Below, in pieces: positions 45,245 to 56,958 of a DNA stretch of 64,000 nucleotides. The notes under the pieces were generated by a model. The model saw only the letters and a program-made list of their open reading frames with translations, was not told the origin of the DNA and searched no databases. The DNA comes from Vibrio fortis (GTDB lineage Bacteria; Pseudomonadota; Gammaproteobacteria; Enterobacterales; Vibrionaceae): NCBI RefSeq assembly GCF_000695685.1, contig NZ_JFFR01000013.1, positions 62,001-126,000 of the forward strand. The letters run 5' to 3'. The position numbers were made by a program, and so were the translations under genes. Each line of letters starts with the position of its first letter. The stretch's first letter is position 1.

Positions 45245-45652
45245 CTATCGTTTCTTACCCTGCTGTACTAATTTCTCATGCCAAGCAGTACTTCCGTCTC
45301 GCTTGCTCACTTCATATTCGGCACAGAATTGAGAGATGGTCATATTGTTATCTCCCGTCGCTAACTTAAGCGCCAATTGAACTTGTTGAAGCTTACTTTG
45401 CAATCGTAAAATTTGTCCTGCGTTTGGACTTTTTTCTTTCGCATATTTCAGCGCTGCGTGTTTACGTTCCGCCGCACCTGCTCTTCGGTCTGCTTCGCCT
45501 AACAGAAACTTTAGCTGACCGATCGTTTTACCTTTCTTAAAAGCAGGTTCAAGCAGCTCAGCGCATTCGTCGAAACTCGGGTTCTCAACATATGGGTCGA
45601 TTTTGTGAGCTTGTTGGCGCATCCACTCTAGCGCTAATTCTTCGTCTGACAT
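45245..45652 (-). CDS. Conserved-looking hypothetical protein of 135 aa
   Basis: A soluble, highly charged, mostly helical protein without signal peptide. The middle (about residues 55-100) is rich in Ala, Lys, Gln and Leu and could form helices or a short coiled coil; the C-terminus is basic. No family is recognised. The good terminator downstream and the protein-like composition support a real gene. Confidence 0.6.
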   Translation of the reverse strand: MSDEELALEWMRQQAHKIDPYVENPSFDECAELLEPAFKKGKTIGQLKFLLGEADRRAGAAERKHAALKYAKEKSPNAGQILRLQSKLQQVQLALKLATGDNNMTISQFCAEYEVSKRDGSTAWHEKLVQQGKKR

Positions 45653-45739
45653 CGTGAAACCTTGGCGAACAAAAGAGGCATATAGTATCGCTCATTAAGG
45701 TTGGGCTGCAACATCGGATTATAGCCCAAGCAACCCTCC

Positions 45740-45946
45740 TTAAGTCGCTTGATAGACGATGATGTCCCCGGGTTGGCACTCTAAGACTTCACATATCTTC
45801 TCTAACGTACTAAATCGTATCGCTTTCGCCTTACCATTTTTTAGAATCGATAGATTCTGTTCGCTGACGCCAACCTGTTCAGACAGCTCCTTCAAACGCA
45901 TTTTGCGTTTCGCCATCATTACATCAAGGTTAATAACTATGTTCAT
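45740..45946 (-). CDS. YozG-type small XRE-family regulator
   Basis: A 68-aa helix-turn-helix protein (LKELSEQVGVSEQNLSILKNG, broken by the turn, about residues 17-38, then ICEVLECQPGDIIVY). AAGG about 8 nt before the ATG at 45946 supports the start. It lies 10 bp after a DUF2975 gene; these two families are regularly paired. Confidence 0.88.
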   Translation of the reverse strand: MNIVINLDVMMAKRKMRLKELSEQVGVSEQNLSILKNGKAKAIRFSTLEKICEVLECQPGDIIVYQAT

Positions 45947-45956
45947 GCTTCGCGCC

Positions 45957-46505
45957 TTAGATGGTGTGTCTTTGCTCATCAGCAATTTTTTGAGCTTCAT
46001 TCATAACGTATGAAATAACCAATACAATCATTCCACAAAACAGTGTAACAACATCTAAGCCTGTAAAGCTAATAGATAAAATTCGTTGTCCTGGAGGATT
46101 GTTGAAACTCAGAACCACAGAAATGAGACCACCATAAACAAGCCCCCCAAATGCCCAGTAAAAGAAACTCAACCCTAACTTGCGATAATACTTCACCGTC
46201 TCAACAGTAAACACTTCACTCGCTTCATAACTCTTAAATAGCTTGGTTAAGATCAGAAGCGCGTAGAAGATAACACCACAAGGAAGAAGACTCACAACTA
46301 GCGCCCACATTCTTGTCTCGATGGAAAGCGGTTGAGATGTGTAGCTCGATATATCGTGACTGAACTGAATAATGCCAGTCGTCGTTAAGAAATCCCAAGG
46401 TGTTTGGACAAATGCCCAAAAGTAGACCACTGACAGTGGAAGCAACAACATTAAAGCCTGCAAAACCACTCTAATGTTACGGCTGTATCTCTGAATTTCT
46501 TTCAT
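45957..46505 (-). CDS. DUF2975-family membrane protein
   Basis: A 182-aa protein with four hydrophobic segments (about residues 13-33, 66-88, 112-133 and 148-168), matching the DUF2975 layout. First gene of a two-gene unit with the YozG-type regulator. The function of the pair is unknown. Confidence 0.85.
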   Translation of the reverse strand: MKEIQRYSRNIRVVLQALMLLLPLSVVYFWAFVQTPWDFLTTTGIIQFSHDISSYTSQPLSIETRMWALVVSLLPCGVIFYALLILTKLFKSYEASEVFTVETVKYYRKLGLSFFYWAFGGLVYGGLISVVLSFNNPPGQRILSISFTGLDVVTLFCGMIVLVISYVMNEAQKIADEQRHTI

Positions 46506-46536
46506 ATGAACTCTCCAACATATTGGTATGTAGACT

Positions 46537-46548
46537 TGATTATAATCA
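46537..46548. promoter_or_regulatory. Candidate operator TGATTATAATCA before the DUF2975 gene
   Basis: A perfect 12-bp palindrome 31 bp upstream of the DUF2975 start that contains a TATAAT-like core. The companion regulator could bind here. The remaining 265 bp up to the oxygenase gene are AT-rich with no gene. Confidence 0.4.
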
Positions 46549-46813
46549 GAGATGACGAATAAACAACAAAAATTTATCGTTTATCATTAAATATAGAACC
46601 CAAAACGATAAAAAACGAGCTAAGAACAGGGCGTTGGCGAATACACTTCAACCAAAACAAGTGGGTGACTTTATGGCTTAATCCCTCTCTCAATTGATTA
46701 TTGGAGCTATTTTTCAACGATTTGTTGATAGTGTTTCTTTATTGGGCTTATTTATCTACGAAATGAGAAGTAATAAGTTCGTTCCATAAGAAATCAGAAT
46801 AGGAAATGGAACG

Positions 46814-47719
46814 ATGACACTGAACCAATTACAACAAGCACGCGACGTGCAACGCCCAACCCGAGATGCAATGTTAAAGAGATCACCTGAAGTCCACGCA
46901 TTCTGGAACAACAATAGAGCACTCTTTGAGAACGCATGGCGTGAATGGGAAATGAGTCAGGACTTAGCGCCATTAACGGAATTACTTATCGATCATAAAT
47001 TGCGTGATGCGATCAATAATTCATGGGCTGACCCAGCGAAAGAAAACTTAGTTAAAGAGTTGATAAGCGAAGTAGCGCCTGGCGTCTTCAAGTTTCAATT
47101 CTTTGATATTGATGGAATCAAAGAACTTCGCAACTACTTTTCATCTGCTTCGAGTGCAGACATCCCACTAAGACCACCTTACGGCATTGCGTTGAATCGA
47201 GGTGGTGCAATGTTGGACGCACGTTCGGAAGGTTATCTAGCCGCACCAAGCTTTCAGACGTTCTATCGTGAAATGCTGGATAAGTACATGAGACCGATCG
47301 CCCGGCTTCTGTTCCCTGAAATAGTCGGTTACGATGCACAAACATTCGGTTTTTCAATTCGATATGAACCAAACACGGATACTTCTTTGAGAATGCATAC
47401 TGATGCGTCTTCGGTAACGATGAACATCAACATGAACCTTCCTGAAGAAACCTTCTCAGGTTCTGAAGTCAGCTTTTATGATCCAACAACCGGAGGGTTA
47501 GTTGACCAAACCTTTGAACCGGGCGTAGCGTTGATCCATAGAGGTCATGTACCCCATGCAACTCACCCAATCACCCAAGGTGAACGTTCAAACATCGTGT
47601 TGTGGCTGTATGGAAATCGTGGGCAAATTCCGATGCAGGATGCTAACTATACATCTATCGATGCCACCCAGCGTTGGACCACTCCTACTGACAAACTAGA
47701 CGCATTTGCTCCTTTTTAA
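46814..47719 (+). CDS. 2-oxoglutarate/Fe(II)-dependent oxygenase, prolyl-hydroxylase-like
   Basis: A 301-aa cytoplasmic protein. The Fe-binding HxD is His195-Thr-Asp197 in RMHTDASSVT; the distal His lies in HRGHVPHATHP (about 245-251), followed by Arg258, which would hold 2-oxoglutarate (GERSNIVLW). The substrate is unknown. It stands alone between long spacers. Confidence 0.82.
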   Translation: MTLNQLQQARDVQRPTRDAMLKRSPEVHAFWNNNRALFENAWREWEMSQDLAPLTELLIDHKLRDAINNSWADPAKENLVKELISEVAPGVFKFQFFDIDGIKELRNYFSSASSADIPLRPPYGIALNRGGAMLDARSEGYLAAPSFQTFYREMLDKYMRPIARLLFPEIVGYDAQTFGFSIRYEPNTDTSLRMHTDASSVTMNINMNLPEETFSGSEVSFYDPTTGGLVDQTFEPGVALIHRGHVPHATHPITQGERSNIVLWLYGNRGQIPMQDANYTSIDATQRWTTPTDKLDAFAPF

Positions 47720-47737
47720 CCGAACATCAGAGAGTTA

Positions 47738-47844
47738 GCGAATTGCAGTGGTTTCACTTTTTAGACGTTGGACGGCCTATATTGCAAAAACCCGTGCCCA
47801 ACTGACCGAAAGGAAATATAGAGAATAAAAGCCACTGTATTCGC
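47738..47844 (+). other. Long imperfect inverted repeat, possible structured RNA or attenuator
   Basis: GCGAAT-TG-CAGTGG (47738-47751) can pair with CCACTG-T-ATTCGC (47832-47844) around about 80 nt that hold a nested hairpin (GTTGG … CCAAC). It starts 18 bp after the oxygenase stop in a 305-bp spacer. No T-tract follows, so it is not a simple terminator. Confidence 0.35.
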
Positions 47845-48024
47845 TTCTCGTGACAACTTTTGACCCTGTATCCTTGCCTGACTCTCCAGTTTGTGGCTCA
47901 ATGGCGGCAAATATTTCATAACTCGTTACACAACGCGACGCATGAACACTTTACATCTGCTGCCATGCAATCGACACTTCTAATGAAGTAACTAGCATCG
48001 ATATAACAGAGTCAATAAAGCATT

Positions 48025-48720
48025 ATGAACAACACGACCGAAAAAAAGTCGAATCCCCTATTCGAGATCCTTTTTAACGTATTTATCCCATCTTTTATCT
48101 TGATGAAGTTTAGCGGTGAAGAACACCTAGGCACTGCCATGGCGCTGGTTGTTGCTTTGCTGTTTCCTGTCATTTACGGTGGCATGGATCTTATCCGTAA
48201 CAAGAAGTTCAATTTCATCGCAGCTCTTGGTTTCATCAGCGTTTTATTAACGGGTGGCATTGGTCTACTGGAGCTAGACACTCGTTGGTTAGCACTTAAA
48301 GAAGCCTTGATTCCGGGGCTTATCGGCTTAGCGGTATTGGGCTCAACCTTTACTCGCTACCCATTGATGCAAAAAATGCTGCTTAACGACAGCGTGCTTA
48401 ACTTGCCGCTCATCAATGAACGTCTTGAAGCCAACGGCAAAAAAGAAGCCTTTGATCGCTGCTTGATGTCTTCAAACTACCTATTCGCAAGTACGTTCGC
48501 TTTCTCTTCAGCAATGAACTACTTCTTAGCGACGTGGATTGTGACTAGCCCTGCAGGCACAGCAGCGTTTAACGAAGAGCTAGGCAAACTCACTCTTTAC
48601 AGCTACCCAGCAATTGCAATCCCAAGCATGCTGATGATGTTTGGTATTTTTTACTACATCTGGCGTCAAGTGCGCGCAATGACTCACTTGGAAACCGAGC
48701 AAATCTTTCACACTAAGTAA
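48025..48720 (+). CDS. VC0807-family membrane protein
   Basis: A 231-aa inner-membrane protein with about six hydrophobic segments and central charged NKKFN, RYPLMQ and HLETEQ segments, as I recall from the Vibrio VC0807 family. The function is not established. A strong terminator follows directly. Confidence 0.75.
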   Translation: MNNTTEKKSNPLFEILFNVFIPSFILMKFSGEEHLGTAMALVVALLFPVIYGGMDLIRNKKFNFIAALGFISVLLTGGIGLLELDTRWLALKEALIPGLIGLAVLGSTFTRYPLMQKMLLNDSVLNLPLINERLEANGKKEAFDRCLMSSNYLFASTFAFSSAMNYFLATWIVTSPAGTAAFNEELGKLTLYSYPAIAIPSMLMMFGIFYYIWRQVRAMTHLETEQIFHTK

Positions 48721-48742
48721 CGGTTTCGGCTAAACAATACAA

Positions 48743-48779
48743 CGCCTCAAACGGAACAATTCGTTTGAGGCGTTTTTTT
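48743..48779 (+). terminator. Terminator after the VC0807-family gene
   Basis: A perfect 11-bp stem (CGCCTCAAACG/CGTTTGAGGCG) with an 8-nt loop and a run of seven T. Confidence 0.92.
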
Positions 48780-48833
48780 ATCCAAATCAAGCACCCTAAC
48801 TCACCTGCCGACCATCCTTCCTAAAAGAGATCA

Positions 48834-48870
48834 ATAGGATTTTTCTATCAAAGAAATAGAAATAAGTGAT
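48834..48870. promoter_or_regulatory. OxyR-type binding site upstream of katG
   Basis: ATAG-N7-CTAT-N7-ATAG-N7-TGAT: three of the four OxyR contact quartets are perfect and the spacings are exact. It lies about 150 bp before katG. Confidence 0.68.
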
Positions 48871-48993
48871 CTGCTTTTTTTCAGCTTTGATGCCATTCTT
48901 AAAACACAACGATATAGACCATAGTTTACAAATGGTTATCTCAGCGCACCAACAGATTTAGCTCATCGCTAAGTGGAATTGGAGAGCGTTTAA

Positions 48994-51219
<2,226 letters not shown>

Positions 51220-51240
51220 GGTTTAGGCTCAGAAAAAACA

Positions 51241-51263
51241 AAGGGTAGCATTTCGCTACCCTT
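51241..51263 (+). terminator. Terminator after katG
   Basis: AAGGGTAGC/GCTACCCTT with a 5-nt loop followed by TTCTTTT, in a short convergent gap with the molybdoenzyme gene; probably used from both sides. Confidence 0.85.
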
Positions 51264-51315
51264 TTCTTTTAGTTCATCAGAACCCGCGTATAACACGAGT
51301 CAACAAGGAAGTTCA

Positions 51316-53625
51316 CTACTCGGCTGACATCTCCGGTGAGTCAAATACAGTTATCTCCGGCAAATCGCCTTCAAATTTCTCTATATTGACCAACGCGCTG
51401 TGAGCGGCAGTACTTTGTGACAGCTTCGATGTACGTTTATCGTGAGTGAGAACATTCGGGTTACCGTGTTTATCAAGGCTACCTTTCTCACTTGGATTCA
51501 TCGGGTCATACCATGAACCAGTGCACAGATAGATGGTTCTTTCTCGAATGTCTTCAGTAACAACCGCACCAGCTAGACACGCTCCTCGATCATTAAAGAC
51601 CTTAACGATATCGCCGTCCTCAATTCCTCGATCCTTCGCATCTACCGGATTGATCATCACTGGCTCACGCCCTTTAATCTTAGCGTTTCGGCTGTAACTA
51701 CCGGAGTCGAGTTGGCTATGCAGCTTTGTTTTCGGCTGCCCTGAAATCATATGCAGCGGGAAGGTTTCCGCTTGTTTTGATTTCAACCATTCTGTCGGAG
51801 GTAGCCAGGTAAACTGCCCCGGGCAATCATCATATCCAAACGAGGCAATTCGTTCGCTATAAAGCTCGATCTTACCACTTGGTGTTGTCAATGGATGCAA
51901 ATCTGGATCTTGTCTAAATTCTGCAAGCAATACAGTGTCTGGGTTAGGATCCGCAAACTCGATGACGTCCCCATTTAAAAACGTATCAAAATCTGGAAGC
52001 TCAACACCTAAATTTTTCGACTCAGGGATCAGCTTTTGCCACATGCTCTCAAGCCACTCACGTGAGGTCTTGTTTTGAGTGAAGTCCTCTTCAATTTCCA
52101 AACGCTTTGCGATCTCTGTGAAAATATCGAATTCATCACGAGCTTCGCCAACAGGCTCAACGACTCTCGGCATCGGGATCAAGCTGTTGTCACGAGAGCC
52201 AGCACCGATATCCTCTCGCTCTAACGTTGTCGTTACTGGTAACACAATATCGGCAAACCTTGCCGTTGAAGTCCAGTTGATCTCATTAACGATGATGGTT
52301 TCAGGTTGCTGGAATGCCTCAATTAAGCGGTTAATGTCTTGATGATGGTGGAATGGGTTGCCACCGGCCCACCAAACCATACGAATATCCGGATAAGTCA
52401 AGTTCATACCGTTGTATTGGTACTCATCCCCCGGATTGAGCAACATATCGGAAACACACGCCACCGGAATAAAAGCATCAACGTCGTTTTTGCGTTGTGG
52501 GAATGCTGGCCAGCGAATAGGACGATGCATCAGCCCAATCCCACCGTCAGAGCCATACGCAATCGCGTAGCCACCGCCGGGTAAACCAATTTGACCAAGC
52601 ATAGAAGCTAGAGTGATCGTCCCCCACAGCGTCTGCTCACCATGCTCCGTTCTCTGAACCCCTGCCGCGGTACAGATAAAGGTGCGTGACTTTGCCATCT
52701 GGCGAGCGAGTTGTTTAATGCGTTCAGCTGGGATTTCCGATAACGCGCTCGCCCACTCTGCTGTTTTAGCGACACCGTCTTTCTTACCAAGCAGGTACGC
52801 CTTAACTTCATCAAACCCAACGGTATATTTGTCGAGGAATGCGCTGTCATGAAGGTCTTCAACAAGCAAGGTATGCGCAAGTCCAAGCATGATCGCTGAA
52901 TCAGAGCCCGGTACTGCTGCCAGCCATTCTGCTTCAATTTCTGCCGGAGAGTCTGAACGACACGGATTGATGTCGATGAACTCCACACCTGCTTTGCGAC
53001 ATGCCAGCAGTTCGTCTTTCAATCGGTGACGTGTACAACCGCCAGGAGAAACTTGAGCGCTTTTAAGTGGTACACCACCAAACATAACGACCAACTCACC
53101 CTCTTTGGCGATCGTCGACCAGCGAGTTGCAGTAGATGTCAGCTTGTCAAAATCACCAACTATATGTGGCAACAGGATAAGTGCCGTGTTGTAGCTGTAG
53201 TTACCTTGGCTACTTACAAAGCCACCGGCGCAGGTTAAAAATCGCTTAAGCTGGCTTTGAGCATGATGAAAACGCCCCGCACTACCCCAACCATAAGAAC
53301 CGCCAAATATCGCTTCGTTGCCGTGCTCATTACGAGTGGATTTAACCGCTTTGCTGATCAGGTCGAAGGCTGTTTCCCAAGACACTTCAACAAAAGGTTC
53401 TTGACCTCGTGTGTTATTTTTATGTTGTGGGCCATTCTCAAGATAGCTTTTACGAACAGCCGGCTTCTTTATTCTGGCTGAGCCATATAGAGAGCTGTGC
53501 ATGTTGTCATTAATAGGAGAAGGATCCGTATCAAGTGGATGTGCACTGACGCGAACTAATTTGCCGTCCTTGACCTCTGCGATCCCTGCCCCCCAGTGAC
53601 TGGAGGTTGTGTACTTTTTCGTCAT
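51316..53625 (-). CDS. Molybdopterin S/N-oxide reductase, BisC/TorZ-like, without Tat signal
   Basis: A 769-aa enzyme of the DMSO reductase family. The Mo-ligand serine lies in GGSYGWGSAGRFHHAQ (about residue 117), and the C-terminal molybdopterin-binding domain contains HPLTTPSGKIELYSE and SGQPKTKLHSQLD. There is no twin-arginine leader and no iron-sulphur cysteine motif at the N-terminus, so it should be cytoplasmic like biotin sulphoxide reductase (BisC). Possible substrates are biotin or methionine sulphoxide, or TMAO. No partner subunit lies nearby. Confidence 0.87.
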   Translation of the reverse strand: MTKKYTTSSHWGAGIAEVKDGKLVRVSAHPLDTDPSPINDNMHSSLYGSARIKKPAVRKSYLENGPQHKNNTRGQEPFVEVSWETAFDLISKAVKSTRNEHGNEAIFGGSYGWGSAGRFHHAQSQLKRFLTCAGGFVSSQGNYSYNTALILLPHIVGDFDKLTSTATRWSTIAKEGELVVMFGGVPLKSAQVSPGGCTRHRLKDELLACRKAGVEFIDINPCRSDSPAEIEAEWLAAVPGSDSAIMLGLAHTLLVEDLHDSAFLDKYTVGFDEVKAYLLGKKDGVAKTAEWASALSEIPAERIKQLARQMAKSRTFICTAAGVQRTEHGEQTLWGTITLASMLGQIGLPGGGYAIAYGSDGGIGLMHRPIRWPAFPQRKNDVDAFIPVACVSDMLLNPGDEYQYNGMNLTYPDIRMVWWAGGNPFHHHQDINRLIEAFQQPETIIVNEINWTSTARFADIVLPVTTTLEREDIGAGSRDNSLIPMPRVVEPVGEARDEFDIFTEIAKRLEIEEDFTQNKTSREWLESMWQKLIPESKNLGVELPDFDTFLNGDVIEFADPNPDTVLLAEFRQDPDLHPLTTPSGKIELYSERIASFGYDDCPGQFTWLPPTEWLKSKQAETFPLHMISGQPKTKLHSQLDSGSYSRNAKIKGREPVMINPVDAKDRGIEDGDIVKVFNDRGACLAGAVVTEDIRERTIYLCTGSWYDPMNPSEKGSLDKHGNPNVLTHDKRTSKLSQSTAAHSALVNIEKFEGDLPEITVFDSPEMSAE

Positions 53626-53877
53626 ACTGTTACTTAGTTAAGTGATAAGAACATCGCTTCACCGCTGTGCTGGCGAGCAACGCTTGTCATAGGTGCCAAA
53701 CGATAGGCTTTGGCTGAAGTTTACCCTTGTGGAACACGATTGTTCCAGACCTGATTCAGGATATTTAAGAATACGTTATTACCAATAGCCCTTATTCGTG
53801 AGTAGGGATCGAATAAAAGCAAGATACATTGCGGGTCGTAGGGCTCACCTAGTGAAGATGTTGATGGGTCTCTTAAT

Positions 53878-54090
53878 ATGAAACTGTCAGGCGATAAACT
53901 TGTGTATCGTTACAGTGAGCCTGAATGTAGTATTGATTGTGAGTTAGAGGTGATGGTTCAAGGAGACAAACTACTCGTAAATGATTCAAACAATCACTGT
54001 TCAGAGTACGTTTTCTATTGCGGGGTTCATGCAAGCTTAGACGGCTTAGAGTTAACCAAGCAAAGCGAGGGTTGCCAGAACGACAAATGA
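53878..54090 (+). CDS. Small acidic cysteine-containing protein of 70 aa, unknown function
   Basis: The frame starts MKLSGDKLVYRYSEPECSID and has five Cys residues, with no signal peptide or membrane segment. The composition is protein-like with alternating beta-type residues. The ribosome site is weak and the frame is open further upstream, so the start is uncertain. It lies alone, with a hairpin overlapping its stop. Confidence 0.45.
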   Translation: MKLSGDKLVYRYSEPECSIDCELEVMVQGDKLLVNDSNNHCSEYVFYCGVHASLDGLELTKQSEGCQNDK

Positions 54091-54124
54091 CAAGTCATTT
54101 ACACGTAGGGCGTAAATGACTTGT
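54090..54124. terminator. Terminator-like hairpin in a convergent gap
   Basis: A perfect 13-bp stem (ACAAGTCATTTAC/GTAAATGACTTGT) with a 9-nt loop starts at the stop of the 70-aa gene and ends 14 bp before the BCCT gene end. T-tracts are weak on both sides. Confidence 0.6.
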
Positions 54125-54137
54125 TGTTACCTCATGC

Positions 54138-55751
54138 CTAGTTTAAAACAGGTTCTGCGTCGACAGCCTCTTTTTCGTTTTCAGCTTTTTTTGGTGACAC
54201 TTCTAACTGATGCATGCGTTGAATTTCTTGAGCTGTGAATTGCCCATAGTCTTCATTCATATATTTAAAGGTCTTCATCAACATAAAGCTCACCAGAACA
54301 AGTAAGGGTGCTGCAAATATCAATATCGCAGATTGCATAGAGCCTACTGGTGCTTTCACGATGATGAATACAGCTGGAATCGCGATAATAACCAGACACC
54401 AGAAGATCTTCAGCATTCTTGCTGGGTTCTTGTCTTTATCAAGCACGTGTTGAGTTTGACACGCAACGGTAAACACAGAGCCATCCAACGTGGTAACCAA
54501 CAATAGGAAGGTGGAAACAATAAATACAACCAGAATCAATGATGAGAAAGGCAGTGTGTTTAGTGCTTCTACAATCGATTGGCTGGCTTGGCCATCAGAA
54601 ACCATTTGGCTAATGTTCACCTGTTTGTCTAGCTGAGTTTTCATCATGAACGAACCCACGATAGAAAATAGGATTGTAGTGCCGACAGTACCGCCCCCCA
54701 CCATACAAGCGATTACTTCACGCAGTGTGCGTCCCTTCGATACTTTTGTGATGAAAATACACATCAAAGGAATGAAGATCATCCAGTAAGCCCAGAAGTA
54801 AGCGGTCCAGTTTTGAGGGAACTTGTCTTGAGTAATTGCATCCGTATAAAGGCTCATATGGATGAAATTAGACGCCCACAGACTGATCGAAGTGCTGGTA
54901 TTCTCCAAGATAAACAGAGTCGGACCAAAAATAAGGATGTAAATAACCAAAGCAATTAGGAAATAAGTTCCAGAGCTTGAGATGTTTTTCATCCCTTTCT
55001 CTATACCGACAAAAGAGCTGACAATAAGCAAAGCAGCAACAATGCCGAGCATTCCAAGTTTAAGCATCAGGGTGTCTTGCAACCCAGTTAATTGCGCCAC
55101 TGCCGCAGACACGATTGGCACGCCCAAAGCAAGTACGATAATCAGGCCAAAGACTAAAGCAATAGGGTAAGTAATATCGATGATACGACCAACAACCTTA
55201 CCTACCGCTTGGTTTTGAATCATGCCTTTTATGATATCGCTTATTTTTAGCGATGGATTTTTGCGAACATAGTAAGAGTACATGATAGGCACAGCGCTGA
55301 TAGCATAAAGCGCCCAAGCCGTAATACCCCAGTGGTGTAAAGAGTATGTGACTGCCCATTCATGCGCTGTCACCGATCCCGCTTCAATGGCAAATGGTGG
55401 TGTTTTAATGTAGTACGACCACTCCAAGAACGCCCAATAAACAGTACCTGAGCCTACACCGGCCAAAGCCATCATAGTAATGTAAGCAAAATTGGAGTAT
55501 TCCGGTTTTTCATTACCCATTCGAATGTTGCCGTATTTGCTCACCATTAAGTAAACCGAGACAACGACCATGGCAAAACCGAACCATAAGATAGGGGTAC
55601 CGAGGTTGTAAGCAATCATGGTAAATATATCACCAGCGATGCTAATAGCGCGCTCAGTATCTGTTAGGAAGAAGACTGATAGCCCACTTATAATGATCAA
55701 AGAGATTAAGACCGTAGTTCGGTCAAAGTTGCTAGAGTTGTAAGTTTCCAT
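54138..55751 (-). CDS. BCCT-family (betaine/carnitine/choline-type) transporter
   Basis: A 537-aa inner-membrane transporter with twelve hydrophobic segments. AAGGAG before the ATG at 55751 fixes the start. The BCCT signature appears as NWTAYFWAYWMIF (about residue 325). It lies 70 bp after the enolase-superfamily gene in the same direction. BCCT proteins carry quaternary ammonium or sulphonium zwitterions, so the cassette probably degrades such a compound rather than using it as osmolyte. Confidence 0.9.
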   Translation of the reverse strand: METYNSSNFDRTTVLISLIIISGLSVFFLTDTERAISIAGDIFTMIAYNLGTPILWFGFAMVVVSVYLMVSKYGNIRMGNEKPEYSNFAYITMMALAGVGSGTVYWAFLEWSYYIKTPPFAIEAGSVTAHEWAVTYSLHHWGITAWALYAISAVPIMYSYYVRKNPSLKISDIIKGMIQNQAVGKVVGRIIDITYPIALVFGLIIVLALGVPIVSAAVAQLTGLQDTLMLKLGMLGIVAALLIVSSFVGIEKGMKNISSSGTYFLIALVIYILIFGPTLFILENTSTSISLWASNFIHMSLYTDAITQDKFPQNWTAYFWAYWMIFIPLMCIFITKVSKGRTLREVIACMVGGGTVGTTILFSIVGSFMMKTQLDKQVNISQMVSDGQASQSIVEALNTLPFSSLILVVFIVSTFLLLVTTLDGSVFTVACQTQHVLDKDKNPARMLKIFWCLVIIAIPAVFIIVKAPVGSMQSAILIFAAPLLVLVSFMLMKTFKYMNEDYGQFTAQEIQRMHQLEVSPKKAENEKEAVDAEPVLN

Positions 55752-55821
55752 AGAGGACTCCTTGTTATTCTCCCCACACCTCTGAGAGGAGAACAACTGT
55801 TTCACGTCAATTTTGTTTTAA

Positions 55822-56946
55822 TTATTCGAATACATAGGTAGCGATCGATGCTTCTTTTACAGCGTCCCAATCCATCTCAACGCCTAAACCATTACCCTCT
55901 GGTGCGTGAACAAAACCGTCTCGGTCTGTTCGGATTTGAGTTTTAGAAGCAAGCTCGAAGCTTTCGTATGGATAAAACTGTTCGAAGAACTTACAGTTAT
56001 TGTGTGCAAGGGCGACATGTAGGTTGGCCGCTTGCGTAATGGTGTAACCCATACTCTGTATTTCTAAGTTTTTAGAGTGGCCTTCAGCGATTGCGAAACA
56101 CTTATTAAGCGGAGTAATGCCGCCACAAACTGTTGCGTCTTGACGAACATCTGACCAAAAACCATTGCCTAACGCATAAGTCACTTCTTGAAGCGTCAGT
56201 AGACAATTACCATGGCTTGATATTTCTAGGTCTGTTTTATCGACTAAACGTTGATAGGTTTTGTAGTCATAGTCAGAAACCGGCGCTTCTAACCACTCCC
56301 AATCGTAACTTTCCATCAGCTTAGCCATCTTCATTGCTTCTGCTGGTGTATAGAAAGTGGCCGTATCGAGCATGAATCGAATACCAGTCTTGCCGTATCG
56401 CTCTTGAATCGCGTTTACCAGTTTTACGTCTTTTTCATATACGCAGTAGCAATGAAGTTTTATTGCGGTAAATCCATGCTCAATACAGTCATCAACATAT
56501 GGGAAGTATTCTTCAACCGTGTCGAACATAGGAGTAGATGCATAAGACTTCATTTTGTGGCGTGCACCACCTAGCAGCATATATAGTGGCATGCCCGCTT
56601 TCTTACCTTTGATGTCCCATGCAGCAATATCGATGGGTGACTTGGCTGGCAAACCACCCCAAGAACAACGCGCGCCTAACCATGTGTTAAGTTCATCTGT
56701 CATTAATGGATTTTTTCCGATTAGCCCAGGCACAATGGTACGCATGGCTTCAATAATGCAACGGTCAAAATCGTTCTCTGTATAGCTGATAGTCGCACCA
56801 ACACCTTCGGTTCCATCGTTACAAATAATACGCACGATGTTGTTGGTGTAGAGTAGCGGCTCTTGGTTGTCGGCCCAAGGGATCGGTGGAGCATCGCGAT
56901 CGGCTACAGCGTAGAGCTCAACTCGTTTGATCACAGTATCTTTCAT
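55822..56946 (-). CDS. Enolase-superfamily (mandelate racemase-like) protein with an atypical active site
   Basis: A 374-aa protein with the N-terminal capping domain and a (beta/alpha)7-beta barrel. Metal ligands Asp194 (FMLDTATFY) and Glu220 (WEWLEAPV) are present. The usual KxK is Lys163-Leu-His165. Where a third acidic ligand is expected the sequence reads EISSHGN (241-247). Asp270 is kept (RQDATVCGG), but its His partner is replaced around Met299 (EIQSMGYTI). So the chemistry may differ from ordinary racemases and dehydratases. Second gene of the cassette, 12 bp after the FAD oxidoreductase gene. Confidence 0.85.
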   Translation of the reverse strand: MKDTVIKRVELYAVADRDAPPIPWADNQEPLLYTNNIVRIICNDGTEGVGATISYTENDFDRCIIEAMRTIVPGLIGKNPLMTDELNTWLGARCSWGGLPAKSPIDIAAWDIKGKKAGMPLYMLLGGARHKMKSYASTPMFDTVEEYFPYVDDCIEHGFTAIKLHCYCVYEKDVKLVNAIQERYGKTGIRFMLDTATFYTPAEAMKMAKLMESYDWEWLEAPVSDYDYKTYQRLVDKTDLEISSHGNCLLTLQEVTYALGNGFWSDVRQDATVCGGITPLNKCFAIAEGHSKNLEIQSMGYTITQAANLHVALAHNNCKFFEQFYPYESFELASKTQIRTDRDGFVHAPEGNGLGVEMDWDAVKEASIATYVFE

Positions 56947-56958
56947 TGGGTTTTCTCC

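Noticed and set aside
46537..46548. TGATTATAATCA as a Fur or Zur site
   Set aside because: It does not match the Fur or Zur core; it may simply contain the promoter -10 element.
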